From Alphaproteobacteria bacterium (GTDB lineage Bacteria > Pseudomonadota > Alphaproteobacteria > Rickettsiales > JABSSG01), in the NCBI GenBank assembly GCA_030426905.1, contig JAUHXQ010000001.1, forward strand, positions 372,001 through 436,000: a DNA stretch of 64,000 nucleotides, written 5' to 3'. Under the pieces are notes generated by a model. It was not told where the DNA came from. It did no database searches and worked only from the letters and a program-made list of their open reading frames with translations. Shown here piece by piece: positions 7,482 through 18,800 of this stretch (its first letter is position 1; each line of letters starts with the position of its first letter). The translations under genes and the position numbers were made by a program.

Positions 7482-9248
7482 TTAAAGTAATACTAAATCG
7501 TCTTCAGCTTCTTGTACTCCCATCTTTTGGGCGTATTTTAAAAATTGTACCCCTTCCACGTCACAAAATTTATTTGTGCTGCATCCTTGGTCTTGATCTT
7601 TAAAGCATATTATATGTCCATAAAGAAACATAGTATGTGGATTATGGCTATCTAAAGAAGGCTCTGTAGAATATAAATGATCTAAGTTACTTATTGCATC
7701 TTTACAGTATTCGTACTCCAGAAGCAGTTGGTTTATTTGAAAATGTTCATTTGCTTCTATTGGTAAAGATTTAAGATACTTATTTAATTCTAATTTAATT
7801 TCTTTATATCTATTGTTTTTAATATAGTCAGTAAACGAAATGACTTTATTAAACTCTCCTTTGGATAAAGCATCATTTAAATGCTTTATTTTTTCATTTC
7901 TAAGAGCAGTAGCATCTTGAGCTAATTCTTCTGCAATCTCTATCTCTTCCTGATATATGAGGCTGTATAAATAAGAAACCTTCCCTTTGCTATTAGCCTC
8001 AGTATTTATAGCTTTATTACAGTGTTTTTTTGCTTGATCTGATCTTTCAGTTTCATAATAATATTGACACAAAACAAAATTTGATTCTGGGTGATCATCT
8101 AATAAACTAGAGTGCTCAAGGAGTTTTTTTTCGAACGCGTGAGGATTATTCACATAATAATTTTGTGGTATTTTGAAATACCAATTATAAAGATGATCTA
8201 GTGGATAAGACCATGAGTCTACTTTATATATCCCATAATCGCTTTCTAGCTTTAACTTCAGAAATAGTGCATTTTTTTCTCCTTTGCTAGCAGAGTGATC
8301 AAGGTAAATTTTTCCTTTCTTAAAATTTTTAGGTACATGAGTATCGTCTAAATTTAAATATATTTTTGCTAAGGAAAAACTGATTTTAGGGCAGTCTGTA
8401 TCTTCGAAGAGCTGTTCGTATATTTTTAGTGCCATATCTATATTTTTATACTTACCTTCTTTATAATATAGATCAGCAACAGCTTTTTTAGCATTATAAA
8501 ACTCTTTATATTGTATAATATTTTTAAGATATTTTATTCCGGAGTCTATGTTTTGGTCAAAACCATTAATGCCTTCAAGCATGCTTAATCCAACAAAATT
8601 TTGTGCAAAAATATAATTTTCATTTGCGGATTCAATGAGTAGATTTTGTCCATCTTCTTTAGATGTAGAATCGTACATTTTTATTTTCATTTCTCCAAGG
8701 AGAAATTTGGCTTCAGGGGTTTGTTCTTTTTCAAGATAATATGCAGCATCTGCTAAGTCTTTTTTGCATCCATGAAGTCCTTCCATACGAATTTGCGCAG
8801 CTGCAATTATAGCCGGAATAAAATTTTTTTCAGCTAAGTTGTGGAGTTCAGAAAAACTTTGACATTTCTTTCCGTCACTGCTTGTTTTGAGGTCTATCAA
8901 TATTTTATAGTACTCTACGTAACATTTTTGTCCGTTTGTAAGCTTTAGAGATTGTATTTTATTTAATAATTCTTCTGCTCTTATTATGGCTTGCTCTGCA
9001 TATTCGCTATTAATAAGTTTTTCTACATAAAACAGCATTGACTCTGTATGTGAGTTATCTATTGCTACTTGTAGATGATTTTCTGCATCTTTTTGGTGTT
9101 CTGTATCCCATAATATCTTAGCGGCTTCAAGTCTTAATTTGTAATTAGTAGGATTTGCTTTAATTCTACCAAGAATATTCTTTAATTTTGACTCTTGATT
9201 AAATACGGTTAAAGATAATTTGTTGTCGTAAGAGTTATAGTGAGGCAT
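7482..9248 (-). CDS. TPR/Sel1-like repeat protein
   Basis: 588 aa, cytoplasmic or secreted without a classical signal peptide. It is built of repeated helix pairs, for example LRLEAAKILWDTEHQKDAEN (about residues 38-57), FIPAIIAAAQIRMEGLHG (about 145) and NYIFAQNFVGLSMLEGINGF (about 210), with the A/G/Y spacing of TPR and Sel1 repeats. Such solenoids bind proteins. In intracellular bacteria Sel1/TPR proteins are often secreted and host-interacting, but nothing here proves export. ATG at 9248. It is followed at a 48-base distance by the barrel gene on the same strand. No catalytic motif is seen. Confidence 0.65.
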   Translation of the reverse strand: MPHYNSYDNKLSLTVFNQESKLKNILGRIKANPTNYKLRLEAAKILWDTEHQKDAENHLQVAIDNSHTESMLFYVEKLINSEYAEQAIIRAEELLNKIQSLKLTNGQKCYVEYYKILIDLKTSSDGKKCQSFSELHNLAEKNFIPAIIAAAQIRMEGLHGCKKDLADAAYYLEKEQTPEAKFLLGEMKIKMYDSTSKEDGQNLLIESANENYIFAQNFVGLSMLEGINGFDQNIDSGIKYLKNIIQYKEFYNAKKAVADLYYKEGKYKNIDMALKIYEQLFEDTDCPKISFSLAKIYLNLDDTHVPKNFKKGKIYLDHSASKGEKNALFLKLKLESDYGIYKVDSWSYPLDHLYNWYFKIPQNYYVNNPHAFEKKLLEHSSLLDDHPESNFVLCQYYYETERSDQAKKHCNKAINTEANSKGKVSYLYSLIYQEEIEIAEELAQDATALRNEKIKHLNDALSKGEFNKVISFTDYIKNNRYKEIKLELNKYLKSLPIEANEHFQINQLLLEYEYCKDAISNLDHLYSTEPSLDSHNPHTMFLYGHIICFKDQDQGCSTNKFCDVEGVQFLKYAQKMGVQEAEDDLVLL

Positions 9249-9277
9249 TTAGATATTATTATTATATGGGGTTAGTT

Positions 9278-9308
9278 AACAAGAGGCATGTTAATAGTGC
9301 CTCTTGTT
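9278..9308. other. Perfect inverted repeat between two minus-strand genes
   Basis: ACAAGAGGCA at 9279-9288 and TGCCTCTTGT at 9298-9307 form a perfect 10-bp stem with a nine-base loop. It lies just after the end of the 9331-10185 gene and before the TPR gene. A weak T-rich run follows on the plus strand and none on the minus strand. It may be an imperfect terminator or a processing hairpin. Confidence 0.55.
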
Positions 9309-9330
9309 TGTTTTATATAGCGCAATGGCT

Positions 9331-10185
9331 TTAAAATTCTCCTCCTCCTTCTGGAAATTCGCCAAGGGGATGAGTATGATCGTTTTCAGTATTGCTGTTT
9401 GCTTCATTTAAAGGGGAACAGTAACCAGGAGTTTTTGTTAATTTAAATAACATAATGCAGTTAGCAATTTTTATTGCTTCATCAGAGTCCGTAGCATCAC
9501 TGTTTTCTGAAACACAGATTTTTTGCGCTTGATTTTCATCTGTAAGTTTCATTTGTTTACACTGATGTGCGTATGCAAAAGTTGATTTTTTCATAGCATA
9601 TTGGCTGTCTTTTATAGCTGCCTTATATAGCTCTTCTGCTTCAGGGTTAATATTAAAGTCTTCACCAAGTTGTAATATTTCATTGTATGAATCATCTTTG
9701 TATTCAAAATGTAAAACAGGTGATAATTCAGTGGTTTCACCAAATTGATCATAAACAAATTGATATCCTTGTTGTAATTTTATGCTAACTGTAGAATTTA
9801 GTACTACAAATTTGTAATTTTCAAGATCATTAGTTCTAGAAGAAAATGATTCTACTTTTTTACTTAATGTATCTTGGGAATAGATTGGATTGTGAACAAA
9901 CTGTACATATCCTTTCGATCCTGAATTTGTAGTTAAAGGAGAATTGGAGTTTTCTTCAAATCCGTAAGTTAATGTCCCTAGTTGTAATTCTAATAAATTT
10001 GTAACTGATTTGTCTATTTTATTATAAGCTTTAGTTGCAGGGTTCTTGTTGCTTCTATCTTTGAATGCTTGCTTTTGCACTCTTATTTCTTTGCTGTGTA
10101 AATTAAGGTCTTTCACAGTCATTGAATTTTTTATAGAGCCAAGATCTACTATAGCACCTATATGTTTATTGTTTTTATTTGTCAT
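9331..10185 (-). CDS. Hypothetical protein
   Basis: 284 aa, not recognised. No signal peptide or membrane helix. The N-terminus is basic (SKEIRVQKQAFKDRSNK) and the middle is strand-rich with a GYVQFVHNP motif. The C-terminal third is helical with spaced cysteines (HQCKQ, KICVS, ANCIM, GYCSP), ending in a Gly/Pro/Glu tail (PEGGGEF). The layout parallels the neighbouring 10301-11023 protein: an xNPxAExxxxA segment, then three or four Cys near the end. The two may be diverged paralogs. It lies in an accessory block of unknown genes between mobile-element remnants and dnaE. Confidence 0.5.
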   Translation of the reverse strand: MTNKNNKHIGAIVDLGSIKNSMTVKDLNLHSKEIRVQKQAFKDRSNKNPATKAYNKIDKSVTNLLELQLGTLTYGFEENSNSPLTTNSGSKGYVQFVHNPIYSQDTLSKKVESFSSRTNDLENYKFVVLNSTVSIKLQQGYQFVYDQFGETTELSPVLHFEYKDDSYNEILQLGEDFNINPEAEELYKAAIKDSQYAMKKSTFAYAHQCKQMKLTDENQAQKICVSENSDATDSDEAIKIANCIMLFKLTKTPGYCSPLNEANSNTENDHTHPLGEFPEGGGEF

Positions 10186-10300
10186 TATTATTACTATTAT
10201 TTAATTAATGAAAAAGTTAATTTAATTTAACTTGTACATTAGTCAATATATTTTATTTGATACTAATAATTATATTCTAATTAGTTGTAAAAAAAGCACA

Positions 10301-11023
10301 TTAAAAAGGAATAAATGAATGAGTACATAAGTCTCCAGAGGAGCTTAGTTCATAAATTAGCTGGAAAGTTTCTAGACATATTTGCTTTTTTATATCTTGA
10401 TTTGAGTCGATATTACGGATACTGCAAGCTTTATCTTTTATATATTCTTCATTTACAAATTCTAACATTAACAAGTGTTGTTCTGGGTGGTCATTCAATA
10501 CATTTTTTATTATTGTGCAGAGATCTTGGACATGAGCATCAAAAATTTTTTCTGCTACTGGATTTATAATTTTACTATTTTCTGGCTCTATATAGTAAGT
10601 TGTTAGTATTTCCTCTCTATCGTATTTATATTCAAATATATTTATAAGATCTTTTTTATTATAGCTTTGTTTTATTGAGATATCTTTGTCAAAAGATATA
10701 AAAGTATTCGGAGGAAATGATCTTGGATGGTCAGAGGATATTAACCTGAATAGTAAAAATTCATAACCAAGTAGCGAAATTTCTGGTGAGGAAAAAAGAG
10801 TGCACGTGTTTGTGGTGGAATTTATAAGATATAAATTAGGATTTTGAAACATTAAATACCCTGTATCAGAGTTATCAAACTCTAAATTTACTTCATACAG
10901 ATCATGGTTATGTATTAGATTGTATTTTATTGCAGTATCTAAATGGCTTCTAATAATTTTATAAGCATTTACTACTTGGGCAATACACGAATATAATTCA
11001 ACATTATTACATTTATTATTCAT
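10301..11023 (-). CDS. Hypothetical protein, possible paralog of the neighbour
   Basis: 240 aa, not recognised, no export signal. It contains TGYLMFQNPNLY (about residues 55-66), IINPVAEKIFDAHVQDLC (about 150-167) and a Cys-containing C-terminal helical part (KACSI, KQICLE, GDLCTHSF). Compared with the 9331-10185 product, GYVQFVHNP/GYLMFQNP and INPEAEELYKAAIKD/INPVAEKIFDAHVQD align in the same order, suggesting an old duplication. The similarity is too weak to be certain by eye. ATG at 11023. Confidence 0.5.
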   Translation of the reverse strand: MNNKCNNVELYSCIAQVVNAYKIIRSHLDTAIKYNLIHNHDLYEVNLEFDNSDTGYLMFQNPNLYLINSTTNTCTLFSSPEISLLGYEFLLFRLISSDHPRSFPPNTFISFDKDISIKQSYNKKDLINIFEYKYDREEILTTYYIEPENSKIINPVAEKIFDAHVQDLCTIIKNVLNDHPEQHLLMLEFVNEEYIKDKACSIRNIDSNQDIKKQICLETFQLIYELSSSGDLCTHSFIPF

Positions 11024-11193
11024 TTTAGTTACGCAATATTTAATTTTTTTATATATAATACATAAAAATATATAAATCCAGATAATAAGGACAGGGTAAA
11101 TTATTTCCGTAAAAAAATTAACTTCTCATTAATCTTTTTTAATTAAACTTAAATAGTAGTTAATATTAATGTAATAAAAATGTTGGGGTGATT

Positions 11194-11655
11194 ATGGTTA
11201 ATAATACTATCACTAATATTGTCGTTAATAAGCTTTTTAGTGTTTCGCAGAATATATATCCTAAAAACGTGTTATCTATTATAGGGGCAACGAATTTTCT
11301 ACCTGCTTCACTAAAATACCCTGCAGCTATTGTGACAGTAGCTTGGGATGTGCAGTTAAATTTCTGCAATGATAAATCATGTAATTGTATGACTACTCCA
11401 TTGTTACAAGAATTAAGTATAGATGGGGTGATTTTTTTAGTTAGTAACTTACTCCTTAGTAATATGCTGGTGGCTACAGGAATTAACTTAGGTTTAGGTG
11501 CATTATACAACTCATTTATAAAGAATCATGATTCTAATGAAAAAGTATCTAGTACCAAAGCTAGCACTATCGTTGATTATTCGATGATTACAAAAGAAAT
11601 AGCAAAGCTTATAGGCGAGTATAAGCAGCATACTCATGATGATTTAGATGAGTGA
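11194..11655 (+). CDS. Small membrane protein with charged tail, unknown
   Basis: 154 aa. The ATG at 11194 is preferred over a GTG two codons earlier because GGGG at 11185-11188 sits at ribosome-binding distance. Two hydrophobic segments are visible at about residues 38-50 (weak) and 78-105 (IDGVIFLVSNLLLSNMLVATG). They flank a Cys-rich connecting loop (FCNDKSCNCM), and an acidic/His C-terminal tail ends THDDLDE. The plan of a short protein with a hydrophobic core and an acidic tail recurs in the window at 41565, 48563 and 49064, although sequence similarity between them is slight. Confidence 0.5.
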   Translation: MVNNTITNIVVNKLFSVSQNIYPKNVLSIIGATNFLPASLKYPAAIVTVAWDVQLNFCNDKSCNCMTTPLLQELSIDGVIFLVSNLLLSNMLVATGINLGLGALYNSFIKNHDSNEKVSSTKASTIVDYSMITKEIAKLIGEYKQHTHDDLDE

Positions 11656-11695
11656 TGATATGGAACTCTAGGAGATGGAAGGACTATAGAGCTAA

Positions 11696-12313
11696 CTAAA
11701 AGGTGCATGAATAATCATCACCATGCCATTTTACTTCTTCCATTGTTTTATTTAGAAACATACTATAAGTACTCGTATCAATTAAATCAAAACCAGTAAG
11801 ATTATCTTGGAAAATATTAAGAAATTCAGACCACTTATCTTTGGTTTTATCAATGTTGCAATCAATAAGTTGCTGGTATGATAGTGATTTGTTATTACAT
11901 AATTCTACCATCTGAGAAAGATTGTCTGTACTACACTCAATAATATTGATGAAGGCGCTATTTTCTAGAATTGTGTTTTCACATAAATTATAAACTGGTT
12001 TATAAAAATTATCATATACTTCATGTAGATTAATTTGCACTTGATGCAAAATATTATTCGCGCTTTTAATTATTTGTTGTGAGTTAATAATTTCCGAAAG
12101 AGTGATGTAGAGAAAGGGTTGAAGAATTACGTTGTGTACATTTGAGTATTCTATCTGTATTTGATGTGCTTGCTCTAAAAAAAATGCTTGTATGGAATTA
12201 TCTACTTTAGGGCTGATAAATAATATTATTTGTTCTGCATCACAGTGTATTTCGGCTTTATTATCATTATTATTTTGAACAAATTCTTTTTGAGTGGTTT
12301 TTAAGTGTAACAT
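11696..12313 (-). CDS. Hypothetical protein upstream of dnaE
   Basis: 205 aa, not recognised, soluble by composition and rich in Asn, Gln and Ile. No signal peptide. Cysteines are scattered (IHCDAEQ, NLCEN, IECSTD, VELCNN, IDCNID). The predicted fold is mostly helical. It starts one base after the dnaE stop codon on the same strand (stop of dnaE at 12315, ATG here at 12313), so the two are likely cotranscribed and translationally coupled. That position does not imply a replication role. Confidence 0.5.
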   Translation of the reverse strand: MLHLKTTQKEFVQNNNDNKAEIHCDAEQIILFISPKVDNSIQAFFLEQAHQIQIEYSNVHNVILQPFLYITLSEIINSQQIIKSANNILHQVQINLHEVYDNFYKPVYNLCENTILENSAFINIIECSTDNLSQMVELCNNKSLSYQQLIDCNIDKTKDKWSEFLNIFQDNLTGFDLIDTSTYSMFLNKTMEEVKWHGDDYSCTF

Positions 12314-12314
12314 T

Positions 12315-15300
12315 TTAGCTAATTTTTAATATTTCTTCTGGTAAAGCAACAAAATTTTCATTCATTACATCTATGTAATAATTTTTAGGCAATTCTATTA
12401 TTACTTCTTTATTATTTATGGTTACTTTAACTTTTAGCTGATTTGCTGTATTCTCCGAAATGCTAAGCACTTCTTTGACTTTAGTTAAGTGTTCTTGATT
12501 TTGTATATTTATAATAATATTTTGCTCTTTATTAATCAAGTATTTATCTAATGGCATAATATTTAAAGCTGTAATTCTTTCCATTTCACCATCCTTTTGA
12601 ATTTCTGTGTCGACAACAAGTGGTACTTTTGAGTATATGCTATCTCGATTATTTTCTAGAATTTGATCGTTGAATATAGTGATATCAAGCATTCCTGTTG
12701 GAGTAGACATTGAAGTAAAAATATATCTCCCTTTAGGAGAAAATCTATTTTTGATTGTTACTGGTATTGCCGCGATAGTTAATCTTATAGTTCCTGTTTG
12801 TAATTCATTTCTGATATATTGTGCGTCAAAAATTTTATTTGATCTTAGATATTTTTCAAATGGATCTAGTGGATGTTCAGATAGATAGAAGCCGATTGCA
12901 TTACACTCATTATTTAGCTTGACTCTATGTTTCCAATCAGGAGTCTCCATCAGTTTTGGTCTAAATGACTCTGAATTTTCAGTAAATAAACTAATTTGAT
13001 TATTATTTATATCATTATTATTAGCGGCAACATAATTGATAATAATATCTAATGAGTCAAAAAGTTGTTTTCTATTATTATGGATAGAATCAAAAGCTCC
13101 TGATTTAATTAAATATTCAAATTGTCGTTTATTTAATTCTGATCCTATTCTTGTAGCAAAATCAAAAATATCTAAATACTTACCATTTTTCTCTCTTTCA
13201 CAGCGTATTTTTTCCATAGCGTCAAAGCCAACATTTTTTACGGCTCCTAGTGCATATAATAATTTTTTTACACCTTCTTCTTTAGTAATTATAAAAACTT
13301 CATGAGATTTGTTGATATCTACTGGCAAAATTTCAATTGCAAAATTTTTAGCTTCGCTAATAAAATGATTTATTTTATCGGTATCATATATTTCAGTATT
13401 AAGAATCGATGTGATTAATTCAATAGTATAGTTAGCTTTTAGATACGCAGTTTGGTAAGAAACTATTCCATATGATACAGCATGAGCTTTGCAAAAGCCG
13501 TAGCCAGCAAATTTTGCTACTAGATTGAAAATATGTTCAGCCTGCTCTTTTGGAATACCATTATTTTTTGCTCCTTCGATAAATTTTTCTTGTTGGGCAT
13601 CCATTTCTCCTTTAATTTTTTTTCCCATAGCGCGTCGAAGCAAATCTGCTTCTCCGAGACTATATCCTGCTAAAACTCTTGCTATTTCAAGTACTTGTTC
13701 TTGATAAATAATAATACCAAAAGTTTTTTTTAGAGTTTTTTCTAATTTAGGATGTAAATAAGTAGGCTTAGCTTTACCGTGCTTGCAGTCTATATATAGA
13801 GGGATATTATCCATTGGGCCAGGACGATATAAGGCGCCCAAAGCAATGATGTCCTCTATTGAATCAGGTTTCATTTTGCTAATAGCAAGTCGCATGCCAC
13901 TGCTTTCAAATTGAAACACTCCTATGGACTGACCCTTAGAGAGCATTTCAAAAGTTTTTTGATCATTAAACGGAATATTGCTTATATTAAAATCTTTCTC
14001 TACGTGTTTAATTAATGCTTGGCATTTAGATATTATTGTTAAGGTTTTGAGCCCTAGGAAATCAAATTTTATTAATCCAGTGGCCTCTGCATATTTCATT
14101 GAATACTGAATAACTGGCATATCAGTTTTAGTATTCTTGTAAGTAGGTACTAATTCTACTATATTCTTACCTGATATTATTACTCCAGCTGCATGGGTAG
14201 ATGCGTGTCTATGCAATCCTTCTAATTGCAAAGAAATATCCAATAATTTTTGTATTTGCGAATCTTCATTCTTAGCTTTTTTTAACTCTGGTTCTATTTC
14301 AATTGCTTGAGCTAAAGTTACTGGATTGACTGCATTAAATGGAACCATTTTTGCAATTCTATCAACGACATTGTAAGGTAGCTGCAAGACTCTTCCTACA
14401 TCTCTGATTACTGCTCTGGCTTGTAGCTTACCAAAAGTAATGATATGAGCAACTCTATCTCTACCATACTTATTACAAACATAATTTACTACTTCATCTC
14501 TTCTCTCTTGGCAAAAATCGATATCTAGATCTGGCATTGAAACTCTTTCGGGATTCAAAAATCTTTCAAAAATAAGACCAAATCTTATTGGGTCTACGTC
14601 AGTAATGTCTAGACTCCAACTAACTAATGATCCTGCACCTGACCCTCTACCTGGTCCTACAGGAATATTTTGTTTTTTCGCCCATCTAATAAAATCAGAT
14701 ACTATCAAAAAATAACTGGAGAACTTCATTTGAATAATTATACCAAGCTCATAATGAAGCTGATCTCTGTATTTTTGTTCTCTCTTTCTTTTCTCTAGTT
14801 CATTCTTAGGGTCAGTGGTGTTAATTTGTTCTAGTCTTTTTTCTAGTCCTTGCAAAGATAGAATCTTTAGTTCTTCCTCGGCTGTTTTACCGATACTAAC
14901 ATTGTATTCAGGAAAAATTATTTCATGTTCATCTGCTTTAACTGAACAGCGTTTTGCTATTGTGATAGTATTTGTAATTGCTTCTGGAATATCAGCAAAT
15001 AGCTCTATCATTTCTTCTGACGTTTTGAAATAATATTCTGAACAAGATTTGCGTCTATTTTCTTCAGTTGAATAAGAAGTATCTGCTATGCATAACAAAG
15101 TATCGTGTGCTTGATGCATAGTTTTGTCTAAAAAATATACATTGTTTGTTGCTACAAAAGGAATATTGTGTTTAAGCCCTAGTTGGACAAAAGATTTTTC
15201 TATCTGCTCTTCTTCAGGTAGTCCATGTCTCATTAATTCAATGTAAAGATGGTCTTTGAAGATAGAATTTAGTTTTAATAGATATTTTTCAGCAAGATCA

Positions 15301-15749
15301 AAATTTCCCTCTAATAACAGTTTCCCCACAGTACCATATTGTCCGCAAGTAAGTAGAATTAATCCTGGTGCGTAAAGGGATAAATCTTCGAATTTTATAC
15401 AATTATTACTGCCTTCTTGATATATCTTGCTAGCAAGTTTCAATAGATTTTGATATCCTTCTTTGTTTTTTGCAATAAGTAATATTTGGTCAAAATTATT
15501 ATTAGAGCTACTATTATGCTGTTCTGAATCAAATTGTAAGGTTATTGCTATAATTGGTTGAACACCATTTCTTGTTGCTTGAATAGAAAACTCAAGAGCT
15601 GCAAACAAATTATCTTTATCAGCTAATGCTACAGCTGGCATATGTTGTTTTTTACAATTATTGATAAGATCGGATATATGTATAGCTCCTTCCAGAAGAG
15701 AGTAAGAACTATGGACTCTTAAATGAATAAACCTATTTGTTCCTGACAT
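12315..15749 (-). CDS. dnaE: DNA polymerase III subunit alpha
   Basis: 1144 aa, the usual DnaE length. An N-terminal PHP domain starts FIHLRVHSSYSLLEGA. The polymerase core has GPGRGSGAGSLV (about residue 365), PDLDIDF (about 401-407, two catalytic Asp) and FDFLGLKTL (about 555, third Asp), at positions close to the Escherichia coli residues D401, D403 and D555. FGIIIYQEQVL and the GYGFCKAHAVSYG finger motif follow, then the helix-hairpin-helix and OB-fold regions. It is the replicative polymerase; proofreading would be supplied by a separate DnaQ. The gene is divergent from the AsmA-like gene, with 78 bases between starts. Confidence 0.97.
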   Translation of the reverse strand: MSGTNRFIHLRVHSSYSLLEGAIHISDLINNCKKQHMPAVALADKDNLFAALEFSIQATRNGVQPIIAITLQFDSEQHNSSSNNNFDQILLIAKNKEGYQNLLKLASKIYQEGSNNCIKFEDLSLYAPGLILLTCGQYGTVGKLLLEGNFDLAEKYLLKLNSIFKDHLYIELMRHGLPEEEQIEKSFVQLGLKHNIPFVATNNVYFLDKTMHQAHDTLLCIADTSYSTEENRRKSCSEYYFKTSEEMIELFADIPEAITNTITIAKRCSVKADEHEIIFPEYNVSIGKTAEEELKILSLQGLEKRLEQINTTDPKNELEKRKREQKYRDQLHYELGIIIQMKFSSYFLIVSDFIRWAKKQNIPVGPGRGSGAGSLVSWSLDITDVDPIRFGLIFERFLNPERVSMPDLDIDFCQERRDEVVNYVCNKYGRDRVAHIITFGKLQARAVIRDVGRVLQLPYNVVDRIAKMVPFNAVNPVTLAQAIEIEPELKKAKNEDSQIQKLLDISLQLEGLHRHASTHAAGVIISGKNIVELVPTYKNTKTDMPVIQYSMKYAEATGLIKFDFLGLKTLTIISKCQALIKHVEKDFNISNIPFNDQKTFEMLSKGQSIGVFQFESSGMRLAISKMKPDSIEDIIALGALYRPGPMDNIPLYIDCKHGKAKPTYLHPKLEKTLKKTFGIIIYQEQVLEIARVLAGYSLGEADLLRRAMGKKIKGEMDAQQEKFIEGAKNNGIPKEQAEHIFNLVAKFAGYGFCKAHAVSYGIVSYQTAYLKANYTIELITSILNTEIYDTDKINHFISEAKNFAIEILPVDINKSHEVFIITKEEGVKKLLYALGAVKNVGFDAMEKIRCEREKNGKYLDIFDFATRIGSELNKRQFEYLIKSGAFDSIHNNRKQLFDSLDIIINYVAANNNDINNNQISLFTENSESFRPKLMETPDWKHRVKLNNECNAIGFYLSEHPLDPFEKYLRSNKIFDAQYIRNELQTGTIRLTIAAIPVTIKNRFSPKGRYIFTSMSTPTGMLDITIFNDQILENNRDSIYSKVPLVVDTEIQKDGEMERITALNIMPLDKYLINKEQNIIINIQNQEHLTKVKEVLSISENTANQLKVKVTINNKEVIIELPKNYYIDVMNENFVALPEEILKIS

Positions 15750-15827
15750 TGTATAATTTAGATAAAAAATTTGCGCATCAGCAAGTAATAATATAGAATA
15801 ATTTCTAAATATCTACCTACGATTTTA

Positions 15828-18800
15828 ATGAATAATATTAAACAATTTATTAAGTATATTAGTTGGTTCGTTGGCATAATTTTTACTCTACTGCTGCTGT
15901 TTGTTGGCTATTTGTATTTATGGTTATCAGATAACCAGGAGAAAAAAATTCATTATCTGGATTCAAGTTTGCAATATAGTAATGATTATGTACTAGACTG
16001 GAGTAATACTAATATTCAGTACGCTAAAGATCGGAATATAATTTTCAGAGGTTCTATTAATATAAAAAATACAAAAAATAAAGAAACATTATTATCGGTG
16101 AAAGGTATCTTTTTAAGATTAAATGTTTCTCGATTCTTTTATGATTTATCAATTCCAATAGATGTCAAAATTGAAGATTTTAAGCTAAATTTAAATAATG
16201 CTGCATCAGATTTAAACTTTATTCCTGCAGCTAAAGACAAAACAAATAACAAGAAATTTGAATTAGGTATATTTAAATGGCTAAAGCAAACTTCTAAATT
16301 ATTAAATCGCAATTCTTTTCTTTACTTGAATAATATTGAAGTTAAAAATGCGGTAATAATACGGGAGGATTTAACTTATAAAATCGAAGAACATTCATCT
16401 TATAATAATAATATTTATAATATTACATTAAAAATTACCCATTCTAATCAAGTAAGTATTATTAAATTAATATCTACAAATGAAAATAAAAAATCATCTT
16501 TATCACTGCAGTTGATAGATTTTCCTTTGTGGATATGTTCAAAATTAGTTCCTATACAATATAATATGCCTGTACTCTATGAAGCTAATAGACATTTATT
16601 GATACAGGGCAATTTAAATTATATTTTAAGCAAAGAAAATCCTGTAGGTGATTTAAGTATTAATATAAATAGCCAAGATAGTAGTAATAGCAATCTTCTG
16701 AAAAATTTTATTTTATCACTAAAGAGTGAGGGAGAGAAAGAGCTTTTCTTAAAAAAATTTCATATTGCTCTTAATGAGAACAAAGGTGTAGTTGATATGA
16801 GTGGATCGATAACACACCACAAAGGAGAGCTACTCAAGGATAGTAGCGCTAAACTTAAAATTAAAAGTAATAACATAGATTTGACTTATGTGCCTATGTT
16901 ATGGCCTTATGGTGTTAATAAGGTTACTAGAACTTGGCTGATTACTGCTATTAAGCGTGGTTATGTTGATGATCTTGATGCGGCTTTAAATATTGAAAAA
17001 CTTTCTCATATCGAACCAGAAGATTTTTTATTGTCATTTAGCTTCAAAGATTTAGACTTAAAATACTCAAATAACTTTGAGACTATCACTAATATTAGAG
17101 GAAAAGCAAAGTTGAATTACCATGAAGCTATAATTACTTTTAAAGAAGCAGATATTATAGAGTCAAAAATTTATGATAGTTCAATTGAAATAAATTACAA
17201 AGAAAAGTCTATACCATTGCTAATTAAAGTAAATGCAGAGGGGAGAGTTAAGGATTTTGTTCATTTAATGGGAGAGAAGAATATAAAAAAATTCAACGAG
17301 AGAAAAGTTAAGATACAAGAAACTGGTGGGAGGACAAAAGCAAAAATTCTAGTAGAAATTCCATTAGCCAAAGAGTTTAAGCAAGAAAATATTAATATAG
17401 ATGTTTTAGGTCATATTGATGATCTTGATATATCATTTGCTGATTTCTTATATATAAAACAGGGTGATGTTGATATAAAAATTAAAGATAAAGTAGTTTC
17501 TCTTATTGGAAGAATTCTTATTAACGATCAGCCTTCTAGGTTGGAGTGGATGAGTCATTTGGAAGGTCATGAATATTTTGATAATAGGCTAGTCATTAAT
17601 AGTTATATAGGTCCTAATACGCAGTTTGAAGAGTTATTTGCAGGAAAGCTGAACATTAAAGAAGGCGAGATGCTAACTAACTTCATGTATATGAATAAAG
17701 ATTCGATAGAAAAAATTATTTTACAACTTAATTTAGATGATACTAGATTCACTATACCTGATATAGGGTTAGAAAAAGATAAAGGGGATGCGTTTTTCAA
17801 TTTTGAAATGACGAAAAATGGAGACAGTAACTGGAAAACTAACAAATTCCAATTAACTGCTGAAGATGTAGATATTAAATCAAGCTTAGAGCTTACACCA
17901 GACTTGAGTTTAGTAAGCTTTAACTCTCATATACAATATGCAGAAACTTTGGTTAATTTAAGTATATTATCAGATAATGAAAAGCTTGATATAAAATTAC
18001 AAGGTCCCAGAGTCAAGTTTGATAAAGCAAATCTCTTACATTTGTCAAATGTAGGCGTATACCAACAATTTATGAAAGGCAAAAAACAAAATCAAGATAT
18101 TCCAGATAAAAAATATCTTGTTTCTATGCAAATAGATAAAGCAATAATGAAAAATGGAGTTACTTTTGAAAATATAATAGGAAACTTTGAATGTTATAAA
18201 CGCATATGTAAAAATAGTGGTTTATCTATGAATATTGATAAAAAGGATAAGTTAAAAATATCTCTGCAAAATTATAAAAACAGAGATACTTGGACATTTT
18301 CGGCTACGAATGCATCAAGATTTTTAAAGGCTTTTGATGTTTATAGAGATATAGAAGGAGGGACTTGTTCTGCAAAGCTTCATACAGTGAGACAAAGCTA
18401 TATCACTTCTACCCCTGGCAGCATCTTATCAGGACATTTAAGGATAGATGACTTCCATGCTGTAAAAACTCCTATTATCGCGGATCTTCTATTGTCATCT
18501 CCTTTTAAAGCTTTAGTTGCAGCGTCAAAAAAACAAAACCTAATGCATTTTAATACTTTGAGCACGCATTTTGTTTTTTCATTTTTAAATCATAAATTAT
18601 CGATAAATAGAGCTTATGCAAAAGGTGATTTGCTTAGTATTACTGGGAAAGGATATGTTGATATAGCTAATGAAAAAATAAATATCAATGGAGTTTTGAT
18701 TCCAAGCTTTAGAGTGAATCAAATAGTATCCTCTTTTTCTAATGAGGAATCACCTGAAGGTATGATAGTGACAGAATATAGTATAAAGGGTAATACAAAA

